A stretch of 33,133 bases of DNA from assembly GCA_005790505.1 (NCBI GenBank), contig SXUP01000038.1:1-33133 (forward strand). Reading direction: 5' to 3'. Position numbers and translations under genes: made by a program. Below, in pieces: positions 1 through 8,222 of the stretch. Position 1 is the stretch's first letter, and every line of letters begins with the position of its first letter. The stretch comes from Actinomycetota bacterium (GTDB lineage Bacteria > Actinomycetota > Acidimicrobiia > Acidimicrobiales > Ilumatobacteraceae). The notes under the pieces are model-generated. The model ran no database searches. It had not been told where the DNA came from and saw nothing but the letters and a program-made list of their open reading frames with translations.

Positions 1-63
1 CACAGTCCACAAATCATCGACATCGGTTCCGATATCTGTATCAATGATGATGCGGTGTCTCAT
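1..63 (-). CDS. nucleoside hydrolase (IU-NH family), N-terminal fragment cut by the window edge
   Basis: Only the first 21 codons are present, read on the minus strand from an ATG at 63-61. They encode MRHRIIIDTDIGTDVDDLWT, which matches the start of inosine/uridine-preferring nucleoside hydrolases: a short beta strand followed by the DTDxGxDxDD aspartate cluster that binds the catalytic calcium. The family hydrolyses the N-glycosidic bond of ribonucleosides in the cytosol for nucleobase salvage. The ORF runs open to base 1, so it is truncated by the window and not broken. It lies 78 bases downstream of the acyl-CoA dehydrogenase on the same strand. I see no strong ribosome-binding site. The family call rests on this one motif, and substrate preference cannot be told. 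Confidence 0.72.
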   Translation of the reverse strand, partial: MRHRIIIDTDIGTDVDDLWTV

Positions 64-141
64 AACACATTCACAAGATTGTCTCGGGCCCCTCAAAATT
101 TTCTTAAATCTTTGACAGGATACCTCTGCATCGCAGCAGTT

Positions 142-1356
142 TTATTCGATGCGCAAGCCAGAGATTGCACGAGCAATCACCAGTTGCTGAATCTCTGAAG
201 TGCCTTCAAAGATGGTGTGAATCTTTGCATCACGGTGCCAGCGCTCGACTGGGTATTCGCGCGTGTAGCCATAGCCACCAAGAATCTGAATTGCATCTTC
301 GGTGACGCGTACTGCAGTTTCTGATGCGTAATACTTTGACATTGAGCCCTCGCCATTTTTGAATCCACCGTTTTTGGCGAGCCATGCCGCACGCCAAATA
401 AGCAACCGCGAGGCATCAATTTCAACTGCCATATTGGCGAGTTTAAAAGCAATGGCTTGATTCATGATGATGGCTTTTCCAAAGGCCTGACGCTCTTTGG
501 CATATTCAAGGGCGTACTCATAAGCGGCGCGCGCAACGCCAAGTGCTTGAGCACCAACCGCTGGTCTTGTTGCTTCAAAAGTTGCCATTGCTGGTTGTTT
601 GCCACCTGCATGCCCGCCTTCGCGAGCACGAGCCAATTTGGCATCAAGTTTTTCTCTACCGCCGAGCAAGCACGATCCTGGCACTCGAACATCTTCAAGA
701 ACAACCTCGGCGGTGTGTGACGCCTTGATGCCGTGCTTCTTGTACTTCTGCCCCATTGACAAACCTTTTGTATTTGGAGGCACAATAAATGATGCTTGTC
801 CCCGACTCTTTAGTTCGGGATCAACAGCAGCCACAACGACATGCACATCGGCTATACCACCATTAGTAATCCATGCTTTTGTTCCGTTGAGAACCCATTC
901 GTCGTTTGCTTGGTCATAGATTGCGCGCGTGCGCAGTGAACTGACATCGCTGCCCGCATCAGGTTCACTCACGCAAAACGCACCGAGTGCAATTTTTTCT
1001 GGCGTTCCGTAACATTGCGGTACCCACTCAATAATTTGCTCTTGGGTTCCGTTGCCCGCAATTCCGGCAGCGGCGAGACCAGATCCCATGATGGCCATCC
1101 CAATACCAGCATCGCCCCAGAACATTTCTTCGATTGCAACTGGCAGCGTGAGCCCTGTGGGATCCGCCATTCCGTTCATCAAAAAATCAATTCCGTATAA
1201 GCCAATTTTGGCTGCTTCTTGAACAATCGGAAATGGAAATTCTTCTCGCTCGTCCCATTCATGGGCGGCTGGTCGAATCACGTCGACAGCAAATTGGTGG
1301 ATCCAGTCTTTTATCTGGCTCTGATCATCATTGAGGTGCAGTGAAAACTCGGTCAT
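142..1356 (-). CDS. acyl-CoA dehydrogenase (FAD-dependent)
   Basis: 404 residues, normal for the family. The enzyme catalyses alpha,beta-dehydrogenation of an acyl-CoA thioester with FAD, passing electrons to electron-transfer flavoprotein. Visible signatures are the CVSEPDAGSD flavin/substrate segment near residue 128, WITNGG in the central beta domain, and a C-terminal helical domain with QILGGYGYTREYPVERWHRD followed by IFEGTSEIQ. The glutamate of that last motif (about residue 384) is at the position of the catalytic base in short- and medium-chain enzymes. An unusual Lys/Arg/Gly-rich insertion (about residues 235-255) sits before the helical domain. The ATG at 1356 is preceded by TAACTT and six bases, a leaderless promoter pattern, so the gene probably has its own transcript. 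Chain-length or amino-acid-derived substrate specificity is not deducible. Confidence 0.93.
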   Translation of the reverse strand: MTEFSLHLNDDQSQIKDWIHQFAVDVIRPAAHEWDEREEFPFPIVQEAAKIGLYGIDFLMNGMADPTGLTLPVAIEEMFWGDAGIGMAIMGSGLAAAGIAGNGTQEQIIEWVPQCYGTPEKIALGAFCVSEPDAGSDVSSLRTRAIYDQANDEWVLNGTKAWITNGGIADVHVVVAAVDPELKSRGQASFIVPPNTKGLSMGQKYKKHGIKASHTAEVVLEDVRVPGSCLLGGREKLDAKLARAREGGHAGGKQPAMATFEATRPAVGAQALGVARAAYEYALEYAKERQAFGKAIIMNQAIAFKLANMAVEIDASRLLIWRAAWLAKNGGFKNGEGSMSKYYASETAVRVTEDAIQILGGYGYTREYPVERWHRDAKIHTIFEGTSEIQQLVIARAISGLRIE

Positions 1357-1368
1357 CTCTCAAAGTTA
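1357..1368 (-). promoter_or_regulatory. leaderless -10 element (TAACTT, 6-base spacer) of the acyl-CoA dehydrogenase
   Basis: On the minus strand TAACTT (1368-1363) is followed by six bases and then the ATG. This fits the actinobacterial -10 consensus TAnnnT at the distance that puts the transcription start on the A of the start codon. The same arrangement recurs at several other genes in the window. No clear -35 is seen. Confidence 0.55.
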
Positions 1369-1401
1369 CCAGCGGGTAGGTTCCGAGCCAAGGCGTGCTA
1401 C

Positions 1402-2598
1402 TTAATCATGTTGCAAGTTGGTTGATTGAGGTTCCTTGGCAATTGCCCAAATCAGTACGCAGGCGACCGCGCTTAGTCCTGCCCCCGCAATATACGGAGC
1501 AGCAACGCCTACATAATCAAACATTGCACCAGCCATGATCGGACCCACAACGCGAGCAAATGCGCCGACACTTTGTTGATATCCCAATGCCTCGCCCGTG
1601 CGATTTGGCGGAGCAGCGTCAGCCACGAGAGCCGTGATTGATGGTGCTGCAATTCCTTGACCAAAAGCCAACAGAATCAACGACACGATTAATGTTGGCC
1701 ACACAGTAGATGCCCCAAGCGACAATAGACCGATTGCAATCACCCCGAGTCCGAACCACAACAAATTGATGGATCCCCAGCGTCGAGTAAGGACACCGAT
1801 TGCCCCACCTTGCACTGCGACGAGCATCAGTCCCACTAATAGAAAAACTGCCGCGGTGGAACCTTCGGTTAATTCGAAGCGTCGCTCACCAAACAGTGAA
1901 AAAGTTGTTTCAAAGCCGGCGAATGCCGTTATTGAAATAAACCCTGCAACTGCATAACGCGTCAGCAGTGGTGACCGCAGATATTTCGACGCTTTGACTT
2001 CATCGCGTGTGACCATCTTGTCTGCAAGAGGTTTCTTTGTTTCAGGCAGACGAATCATTGCAGCAATGGCATTTATTGCTGCAACTGCACCAGCAACATA
2101 AAAAGGAACATGTGGTCCACCAAAGGCCGCTAATCCTCCGACAGCAGGTCCAAGGACAAAGCCGACACCAAAGGCCGCGCCGAGCATGCCGAGCAGTTGC
2201 GCCCGACGTTCAGGCGGCGCAATGTCTGTAATTGCACTCTGAGCAACTGCGACACTTGCGCCCGACGCACCATCAATGATGCGACCCAAAAACAAAACCC
2301 AAAGTGCACCAGCAGCACCAGTGATGAAACTTCCAAGCGCAGTTCCAAGCAACGAAATGATAATGACTGGCTTGCGACCAATTCGATCCGATAAGCGACC
2401 AAGAATTGGAGCAAAAACCATCTGGGCAATAGAGAACGAGGCGAACATCAACCCGACATCTAGACCAGATGCCCCAAAGCGTTCTGCGTACCGTCCCAAA
2501 ATGGGGGCGACAATTCCAAAGCCCACAAGATCAAGAGCAACAGTTGTCCAAATTATCCAAAACCCCTGTGGCATTGGGGCGCGTTGTTCTTTAGCCAC
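1402..2598 (-). CDS. major facilitator superfamily transporter, DHA1/TetA-like exporter
   Basis: About 398 residues with twelve predicted membrane segments. Near residue 70 is the DHA1 motif A, GRLSDRIGRKP, in the loop between helices 2 and 3; a motif C-like GFVLGPAVGG lies in helix 5. These are features of proton-driven drug/metabolite antiporters of the TetA/Bmr type. The frame is open back to 2739, but that would overlap most of the C-terminal end of cysS. I prefer the GTG at 2598, which overlaps the cysS stop by eight bases (GTGGCTAA) and has a purine-rich AAGGAAGGAA stretch upstream; the ATG at 2574 is the alternative. It is probably co-transcribed with cysS. Substrate unknown. Confidence 0.85.
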   Translation of the reverse strand: MAKEQRAPMPQGFWIIWTTVALDLVGFGIVAPILGRYAERFGASGLDVGLMFASFSIAQMVFAPILGRLSDRIGRKPVIIISLLGTALGSFITGAAGALWVLFLGRIIDGASGASVAVAQSAITDIAPPERRAQLLGMLGAAFGVGFVLGPAVGGLAAFGGPHVPFYVAGAVAAINAIAAMIRLPETKKPLADKMVTRDEVKASKYLRSPLLTRYAVAGFISITAFAGFETTFSLFGERRFELTEGSTAAVFLLVGLMLVAVQGGAIGVLTRRWGSINLLWFGLGVIAIGLLSLGASTVWPTLIVSLILLAFGQGIAAPSITALVADAAPPNRTGEALGYQQSVGAFARVVGPIMAGAMFDYVGVAAPYIAGAGLSAVACVLIWAIAKEPQSTNLQHD

Positions 2599-3952
2599 GA
2601 CGGACGCGGGTTCCTTCCTTCGTGGTTTCCACCACATATCCAAGTGATTGCAGTTCATCTCGCAATGCGTCTGCAGTCGCGAAGTCTTTGGCGGTGCGGG
2701 CCGCATCAAGGGCAACCGCTTTCGCGCTGATCGCAGCATCTACATCATGTACCTCATTCAAAAACAAACCAAGTGCTGATGTCATCTCTAAAACAGCCGC
2801 ACGTAAAGACACAACTAATTCCGTCTTGTGTTCATCAATCGCAACGTTGGCCTGACGCACACTGTCAAAAATAAGTGCGGTTGCTGCTGGCGTATCTAGA
2901 TCATTATTCATTGCAGTTCGAAACTTTTCTAAAACTTGCTGATCTGGAGCACCGCCACCGTTTACCGCAGAACGCACTACAAACCCGTCAAGCCCCGACA
3001 ATGCACTTGCAGCTGCCTCGAGATTTTCCGAACCAACACGCACTGGAGACCGATAATGAGTCTGCAGAAGGAGCAAGCGATAAGTGCGGGCGTCGTACTG
3101 GTCAAGTAAGTCGAGGAGATTGCTGACATTGCCCACGCTCTTGGACATTTTTTCACCCTCAATGTCAACAACAAATCCATTGTGCATCCAGTGGCCGGCA
3201 AATTTTTTACCGAGGGCCACTGCTTGTGCTCGTTCGTTCTCGTGGTGCGGAAAACGCAAGTCGGCACCACCGCAATGTAAATCGAACCCTTCACCAAGCA
3301 GATCAAGACTCATCACAACACATTCGCTGTGCCATCCTGGTCGACCTTGCCCCCACGGAGATGGCCATGCGGGTTCTGCTGGTTTTGAAAATTTCCACAG
3401 CACGAAATCAGCAGGATGTTTTTTCTGCTCTGCGCCAAGAACTGTCCGATCTCCGCCACCAGCCAGCATGTCGTCAATATTTTGATGCGCCAGCAGTCCG
3501 TAATCTGGAACTTTTTGAATACTCAAATACACCCCATCATTGGTCACGTAGGCACAATCAGAGGCAATCAATTCTCCAATCATCTTCACCATCGAATCAA
3601 CATATTCAGTTGCATGCGGAACATCATTTGGACGTTGCACGCCGAGTTTGTCCATCGCGTCAAACCAGACATTCTCACACTTTGTCGCGATATCTCCCCA
3701 CGGCCGACTTTCTCGATTGGCTCGGTCAATGATTTTGTCGTCGATATCCGTGATATTTGAGACCAGTCGCACAGCTAGTCCTGTCCACTCTAAATATCGA
3801 CGCAAAATGTCGTACACCAATGTGGCGCGACCGTGCCCAATATGTGGTGGCCCATAAACAGTCGGCCCACACAAATAAATACTGACTGAACCATGGTCGC
3901 GCATCGCCAACTGGCGCACTTCTTGCGTGGCGGTGTCGTAGAGATGGAGCAC
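2591..3952 (-). CDS. cysS: cysteinyl-tRNA synthetase
   Basis: 453 residues, class Ia synthetase charging tRNA-Cys. Visible: Cys28 in YLCGPTVYG and PHIGHGRA (the HIGH motif) at the start of the Rossmann fold; GWHSECVVMS and HCGGADLRFPHHENE, which supply the remaining zinc ligands that discriminate cysteine; and EGEKMSKSVGN (KMSKS loop). A DALR-type anticodon-binding helical domain follows. Actinobacteria also carry MshC, a shorter paralogue that joins cysteine to GlcN-Ins in mycothiol synthesis. The presence of the full C-terminal domain and the 453-residue length favour CysS. The start is GTG at 3952, directly after a strong inverted repeat (3956-3977). The MFS gene overlaps its 3' end. Confidence 0.95.
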   Translation of the reverse strand: MLHLYDTATQEVRQLAMRDHGSVSIYLCGPTVYGPPHIGHGRATLVYDILRRYLEWTGLAVRLVSNITDIDDKIIDRANRESRPWGDIATKCENVWFDAMDKLGVQRPNDVPHATEYVDSMVKMIGELIASDCAYVTNDGVYLSIQKVPDYGLLAHQNIDDMLAGGGDRTVLGAEQKKHPADFVLWKFSKPAEPAWPSPWGQGRPGWHSECVVMSLDLLGEGFDLHCGGADLRFPHHENERAQAVALGKKFAGHWMHNGFVVDIEGEKMSKSVGNVSNLLDLLDQYDARTYRLLLLQTHYRSPVRVGSENLEAAASALSGLDGFVVRSAVNGGGAPDQQVLEKFRTAMNNDLDTPAATALIFDSVRQANVAIDEHKTELVVSLRAAVLEMTSALGLFLNEVHDVDAAISAKAVALDAARTAKDFATADALRDELQSLGYVVETTKEGTRVRRG

Positions 3953-3955
3953 GCC

Positions 3956-3977
3956 CGCAAGCCTACGGTGGCTTGCG
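3956..3977 (-). promoter_or_regulatory. inverted repeat immediately upstream of the cysS start
   Basis: CGCAAGCC, a six-base loop, then GGCTTGCG: a perfect 8-bp stem ending three bases before the GTG start of cysS. On the cysS mRNA it occupies the place where a ribosome-binding site would be, and no other Shine-Dalgarno sequence is seen. It could be a translation-controlling hairpin or a protein operator. The structure is visible; the function is a guess. Confidence 0.4.
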
Positions 3978-3993
3978 TCGCTACCCCTGCTTG

Positions 3994-4149
3994 CTAGGCC
4001 GCAACTTGTGCCAACGGGGCTTTCTTGGGAAGATCAACAACCATGACAGGTCGTCGTGATTGACGCTTCACCCCGATGAAACCAGCGGATGGGATGCTGA
4101 AGGCTCGTAAAGCCACGGAGACTCGTTGCAAAATTTTGTTGCTGTTCAC
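3994..4149 (-). CDS. possible small basic protein in the cysS leader region (doubtful)
   Basis: An open frame of about 51 residues, if started at the GTG at 4149, ends 41 bases upstream of cysS on the same strand. The C-terminal part is rich in Arg/Lys/Val/Ala and ends PKKAPLAQVAA. CACTAT followed by six bases precedes the GTG, a poor match to the leaderless pattern seen elsewhere. A longer version from a TTG at 4236 runs through AT-rich sequence that does not look coding. I recognise no family. It may be a real small ORF, a leader peptide or chance. The remainder of the 347-base gap 3953-4299 holds the cysS hairpin, an AT-rich stretch (about 4130-4215) and the valS promoter region. Confidence 0.25.
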   Translation of the reverse strand: MNSNKILQRVSVALRAFSIPSAGFIGVKRQSRRPVMVVDLPKKAPLAQVAA

Positions 4150-4284
4150 ATTTAGATAGTGACGCACGACCCTAAATTTGAGACGACAAATAGAGAAATA
4201 CTTATATATATCGAGGTGAAGGATTCGCAAACTCAAGCGTCTCCTGATGCTTATTTGGGCAGGTCACACCTTGGCGATGGCGCC

Positions 4285-4290
4285 TAGATT
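4285..4290 (+). promoter_or_regulatory. probable -10 element of valS
   Basis: TAGATT lies nine bases before the valS ATG, so transcription would begin within about three bases of the start codon, giving a very short or absent leader. No convincing -35 is seen and no T-box-like leader is present. Confidence 0.38.
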
Positions 4291-4299
4291 AGAGGTGTC

Positions 4300-6870
4300 A
4301 TGTCTACCGTCCCAGAAAAGCCCAATCTCGACAATATCGAGACCATCTGGCAAGAAATTTGGCAAAACAACAACACCTACGCCTTTGACCACAATGCCGT
4401 CCGCGCAGATGTTTTCTCGATTGATACACCTCCTCCGACGGTGAGTGGTTCGCTGCACATGGGGCACATTTTTTCCTACACCCACACGGATGCCATTGCC
4501 CGTTTCTGGCGGATGCGCGGCAAAGCAGTTTTTTATCCGATGGGATGGGATGACAACGGTCTGCCCACAGAAAGACGCGTTCAAAACTTTTTTGGGGTCA
4601 CCTGCGATCCGTCGGTGCAATATCAACCCGATCTGCAACCACCGTTTCGCGGGAATCCACCCAAAGATCACAAGCCAGTGCCCGTATCGCGGCCCAACTT
4701 CATTGAGTTGTGTGAAGAACTCACCGCCCAAGATGAAAAAGTCTTTGAAGATGTTTTTAAAAGACTTGGTTTGTCTATTGATTGGACCCTGCTCTACACC
4801 ACCATCGAAAACAGGTCACGACGTACTAGCCAGCGAGCCTTTTTGCGAAACCTCGCCCGTGGTGAGGCCTATGCACAAGAAGCACCCACATTGTGGGACG
4901 TTGATTTTAAAACTGCCGTTGCCCAAGCAGAACTAGAGGACCGCGATCGCCCCGGCGCGTTTCACACAATTGTCTTTCATCGCAGCGACGGCAACGGTGA
5001 CATCGTTATTGACACCACTCGACCAGAATTACTGGCCGCCTGTGTCGCAATTGTTGCCCACCCAGACGATGAACGCTACAAGCCACTGTTTGGCAGCACT
5101 GTGCGGACTCCGCTCTTTGATGTTGAAGTCCCTGTGCTCGCTCATCCATTGGCTCAGATTGACAAGGGCACCGGCATCGCGATGATTTGCACATTCGGTG
5201 ACCTCACAGATGTCATTTGGTGGCGCGAACTGCAACTGCCAATGCGTGCAATCATCGGGCGTGATGGTCGCATTTTGAGTGAACCGCCAGCAGCGATTTC
5301 ATCTGCGTCCGCCGTTAATGCCTACGGTCAAATTGCAGGCAAAAACACCAAGCAGGCCCAAGCCAAAATGGTGGAATTATTGCGCGCCTCCGGAGAAATG
5401 AGTGGTGAGCCCCGCCCCATCACACACCCTGTCAAGTTTTTTGAAAAAGGAGACCGCCCACTTGAAATTGTGACAAGTCGTCAGTGGTATATCCGCAACG
5501 GTGGAAGAGATCCCGATCTGCGCAACGCACTTTTAACTTGCGGTGACAATCTCATCTGGCACCCCGATCACATGCGTCATCGCTACAGCAATTGGGTTGA
5601 GGGCCTCAATGGTGACTGGCTAATAAGTCGGCAGCGTTATTTCGGGGTTCCAGTCCCTGTGTGGTACTCCCTTGACGCCAACGGCAATGTTCAACACGAG
5701 TCACCACTCGTTCCAGACGAATCCTTGCTACCTATTGATCCGAGCACGGACACACCAGTTGGATACACGCCTCAACAACGTGGCGAACCAAATGGCTTTA
5801 TCGGCGATCCCGATGTCATGGACACATGGGCAACATCATCAATGACACCCCAGATCGCTGGACGGTGGGAAGACGATAATGCGCTTTATTCCCACATTTT
5901 TCCGATGGACCTGCGGCCCCAAGGTCACGACATCATTCGAACATGGCTGTTTTCCACCGTTGTTCGCTCCCATTTTGAGTTCGGAATATTGCCCTGGAAA
6001 AATGTTTCACTCTCGGGCTGGATCCTTGATCCAGATCGCAAGAAAATGTCTAAATCCAAGGGCAATGTCGTGACACCTATTGATTTATTTGAGACCTACG
6101 GAAGTGACGCCGTGCGTTATTGGGCCGCAAGTGCTCGCCCCGGTGTCGACACCGCTTTTAGTGAAGATCAAATGAAAGTTGGACGCAAACTTGCCACAAA
6201 GTTGCTGAACGCCACAAAATTTGTTCTGAGTTTTGGTGATGTAGACGAAAGTGCAACGCCAACCGCCGAGATTGACATGGCAATGCTTGGGCGATTATCC
6301 GATGTCGTCACAGAGGCGACAACTGCGTTTGAACAATTTGACTACGCTCGCGCACTAGAGCGCTCGGAGGAGTTTTTTTGGTGGTTCTGCGATGACTATG
6401 TAGAGCTCGTAAAAATGCGGGCATACGGCAACCGCGGCGAAGATCAAGCAGCAAGTGCACGAGTCGCACTTCACCGTGCCCTCTCGACATTGCAACGCTT
6501 GTTTGCACCATTTATTCCCTTTGCCACTGAAGAAGTTTGGAATTGGTGGAATGACTCCTCTATTCACCTGGCGCCATGGCCCTCACCTCAAGAAGTGACG
6601 GCTGGCATTTTGGGCAATGTTGACGATTCGACGCTTTCTGTGGTTTGCGCCACAATTGCACTTGTGCGACGCGCAAAAACTGAGGCAAAAGTCAGCCAGC
6701 GGGCAGAAGTGCGCTCCCTCACTATCTCAGGTGACGCCAAAGTGCTGCAGGCAGTCAAAGCTGGACTCGGCGACATCGAAGACGCTGGATCGGTGAACTC
6801 ATGTGAATTCATTGAGATCTCTGGGGCAGAACTGACAACAAATGTTCAACTCGTTGTGCCCAATGCATGA
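4300..6870 (+). CDS. valS: valyl-tRNA synthetase
   Basis: 856 residues, class Ia synthetase charging tRNA-Val, with a CP1 editing domain. Visible: SGSLHMGH (HIGH motif, residues about 51-56), AIARFWRMRGK and YPMGWDDNGLPTERRVQ typical of ValS, the editing-domain TTRPE motif, GDWLISRQRYFGVPVPVW after it, MDTWATSSMTPQ, and KKMSKSKGN (KMSKS, about residue 582). The anticodon-binding domain follows. The wording around GWDDNGLPTE and the lack of a C-terminal coiled-coil arm resemble the archaeal/Rickettsia-type ValS rather than the longer E. coli type (from memory of the families, not a search). Transcribed divergently from cysS; the LCP gene follows after 43 bases. Confidence 0.95.
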   Translation: MSTVPEKPNLDNIETIWQEIWQNNNTYAFDHNAVRADVFSIDTPPPTVSGSLHMGHIFSYTHTDAIARFWRMRGKAVFYPMGWDDNGLPTERRVQNFFGVTCDPSVQYQPDLQPPFRGNPPKDHKPVPVSRPNFIELCEELTAQDEKVFEDVFKRLGLSIDWTLLYTTIENRSRRTSQRAFLRNLARGEAYAQEAPTLWDVDFKTAVAQAELEDRDRPGAFHTIVFHRSDGNGDIVIDTTRPELLAACVAIVAHPDDERYKPLFGSTVRTPLFDVEVPVLAHPLAQIDKGTGIAMICTFGDLTDVIWWRELQLPMRAIIGRDGRILSEPPAAISSASAVNAYGQIAGKNTKQAQAKMVELLRASGEMSGEPRPITHPVKFFEKGDRPLEIVTSRQWYIRNGGRDPDLRNALLTCGDNLIWHPDHMRHRYSNWVEGLNGDWLISRQRYFGVPVPVWYSLDANGNVQHESPLVPDESLLPIDPSTDTPVGYTPQQRGEPNGFIGDPDVMDTWATSSMTPQIAGRWEDDNALYSHIFPMDLRPQGHDIIRTWLFSTVVRSHFEFGILPWKNVSLSGWILDPDRKKMSKSKGNVVTPIDLFETYGSDAVRYWAASARPGVDTAFSEDQMKVGRKLATKLLNATKFVLSFGDVDESATPTAEIDMAMLGRLSDVVTEATTAFEQFDYARALERSEEFFWWFCDDYVELVKMRAYGNRGEDQAASARVALHRALSTLQRLFAPFIPFATEEVWNWWNDSSIHLAPWPSPQEVTAGILGNVDDSTLSVVCATIALVRRAKTEAKVSQRAEVRSLTISGDAKVLQAVKAGLGDIEDAGSVNSCEFIEISGAELTTNVQLVVPNA

Positions 6871-6892
6871 ACTAACACTTAAAACAGTCCCA

Positions 6893-6913
6893 CTGCTACT
6901 ACCGTGGTAGCAG
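6893..6913 (+). terminator. hairpin between valS and the LCP gene, abutting the LCP start codon
   Basis: CTGCTACTA and its complement TGGTAGCAG (one G-U pair) form a nine-pair stem with a three-base loop that ends exactly at the ATG of the LCP gene. No T-tract follows. It may be a U-less terminator for valS or a structure governing LCP translation. It also contains TACCGT eight bases before the ATG, a possible -10 element. Confidence 0.35.
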
Positions 6914-8206
6914 ATGTCTGAAGCAAATCCACACCGCACAAAGCGACAGAAGGTTCTTCTCGTTTTCAATATCGTTATTGCACTGAGTTGCATAATTGGT
7001 GGTTCTGGATTGCTATATGCCAACTATCGACTTAGTGATCGGCAAGTTGTCACCATTGACTCATCTAATGGTGACGACAAAAACGATGACTCTGGATCAA
7101 TTGCAAATGAATGGAACCTGCCACCGGGAGATCTGTCAGCACGCAATTATTTAATAACTGGAACCGATAGTCGTGCCTGCATCGATCCAAAATCTCCGTT
7201 TGCTGGGGGGTTTGGTGAAGGCAGCAACTTCGGTGAACGTAGCGATACCATCATGGTGATTCGTGTAAATCCTCTAGATGATCAAGCGATTATCCTTTCT
7301 TTCCCCCGTGACATGTGGGTAAAGATCTCCGGATCAACGCGCAAAAGTCGCATCAACTCGGCGTTCCAACGCAAGGATCCAAACAAACTGATACAAACGA
7401 TCAAAGACAACTTTGACATCAGCATTGACCACTATGTCAACATTGACTTCTGCACATTCAAAGATATTGTGGAAGCTGTTGGGGGCGTCAAAGTACCGTT
7501 TTTGTATCGCACACGAGACAAGAGCACGGGCCTCAATGTTCCGCAGCCGGGATGCTTCACATTCACTGGCGATCATGCTCTCGCTTATGTACGATCACGC
7601 AAGTACAGCTATTACGATGCAGTGAAGAAAAAATGGCGCACTGACGGACTCAGCGATTGGGGTCGCATCAGTAGACAACAGGATTTCACACAACGGATGG
7701 CCCAGAGAGCTCTGGAAAGGGGTCGCACAAACCCCCGGATTGCAACCCAAATGCTCAACACTGCCCTCAAAAATGTGATCACCGATGACAAACTCACGCC
7801 GATGAAACTTTTGCAATTGGCACAGGCAATGAAAAACTACGACCCGGCAACAATGGGGACATACACAATGCAGGCCATTGGCGCCCGAATTGGCAAGGAA
7901 AATGTGTTGCTGCCTGATCTTGACAATTCAAATATGAAAGATATTCTTTCAATTTTTCGTGGTCAGGCAAGTCTGAAAAAGGCTCCGCCGCCAGCTGACA
8001 CTGCTCTCACCACCGAAAGCACCGCGATGGGAACATCATTTGTTGTTCAAACATTGGGGGTGATGTCGGCAATCCACAAAATTCCATCAGTGGCAACGGT
8101 CATCACTTCACCAACCACTCCGACGCCTACCACCATTGTTCAAGAACTAAGTCCGACCCCCAACAAACGTGGAATCACACCACCATATGATCCGAGTTGT
8201 CACTAG
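6914..8206 (+). CDS. LytR-CpsA-Psr (LCP) family cell-wall glycopolymer ligase
   Basis: 430 residues. A short basic cytoplasmic N-terminus is followed by one membrane helix (about residues 13-35) and an extracellular LCP domain from about residue 75: NYLITGTDSRA, RSDTIMVIRVNP, ILSFPRDMWVKI, SRINSAF, YVNIDF and GDHALAYVRSR, including the Asp/Arg residues that hold the polyprenyl-pyrophosphate head group and magnesium. LCP proteins transfer glycopolymers (arabinogalactan, teichoic or capsular polymers) from lipid carriers to peptidoglycan. A Pro/Thr-rich tail with a final Cys closes the protein; I see no LytR_C domain. The ATG is preceded directly by the 6893-6913 hairpin. The polymer it attaches cannot be told. 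Confidence 0.88.
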   Translation: MSEANPHRTKRQKVLLVFNIVIALSCIIGGSGLLYANYRLSDRQVVTIDSSNGDDKNDDSGSIANEWNLPPGDLSARNYLITGTDSRACIDPKSPFAGGFGEGSNFGERSDTIMVIRVNPLDDQAIILSFPRDMWVKISGSTRKSRINSAFQRKDPNKLIQTIKDNFDISIDHYVNIDFCTFKDIVEAVGGVKVPFLYRTRDKSTGLNVPQPGCFTFTGDHALAYVRSRKYSYYDAVKKKWRTDGLSDWGRISRQQDFTQRMAQRALERGRTNPRIATQMLNTALKNVITDDKLTPMKLLQLAQAMKNYDPATMGTYTMQAIGARIGKENVLLPDLDNSNMKDILSIFRGQASLKKAPPPADTALTTESTAMGTSFVVQTLGVMSAIHKIPSVATVITSPTTPTPTTIVQELSPTPNKRGITPPYDPSCH

Positions 8207-8222
8207 CAACCGTCAAGTTTGC

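Noticed and set aside
2599-2739. N-terminal extension of the MFS gene to 2739
   Set aside because: It lies wholly within the cysS 3' end, is Arg/Lys/Pro-rich with no membrane character, and a GTG overlapping the cysS stop is a better start.
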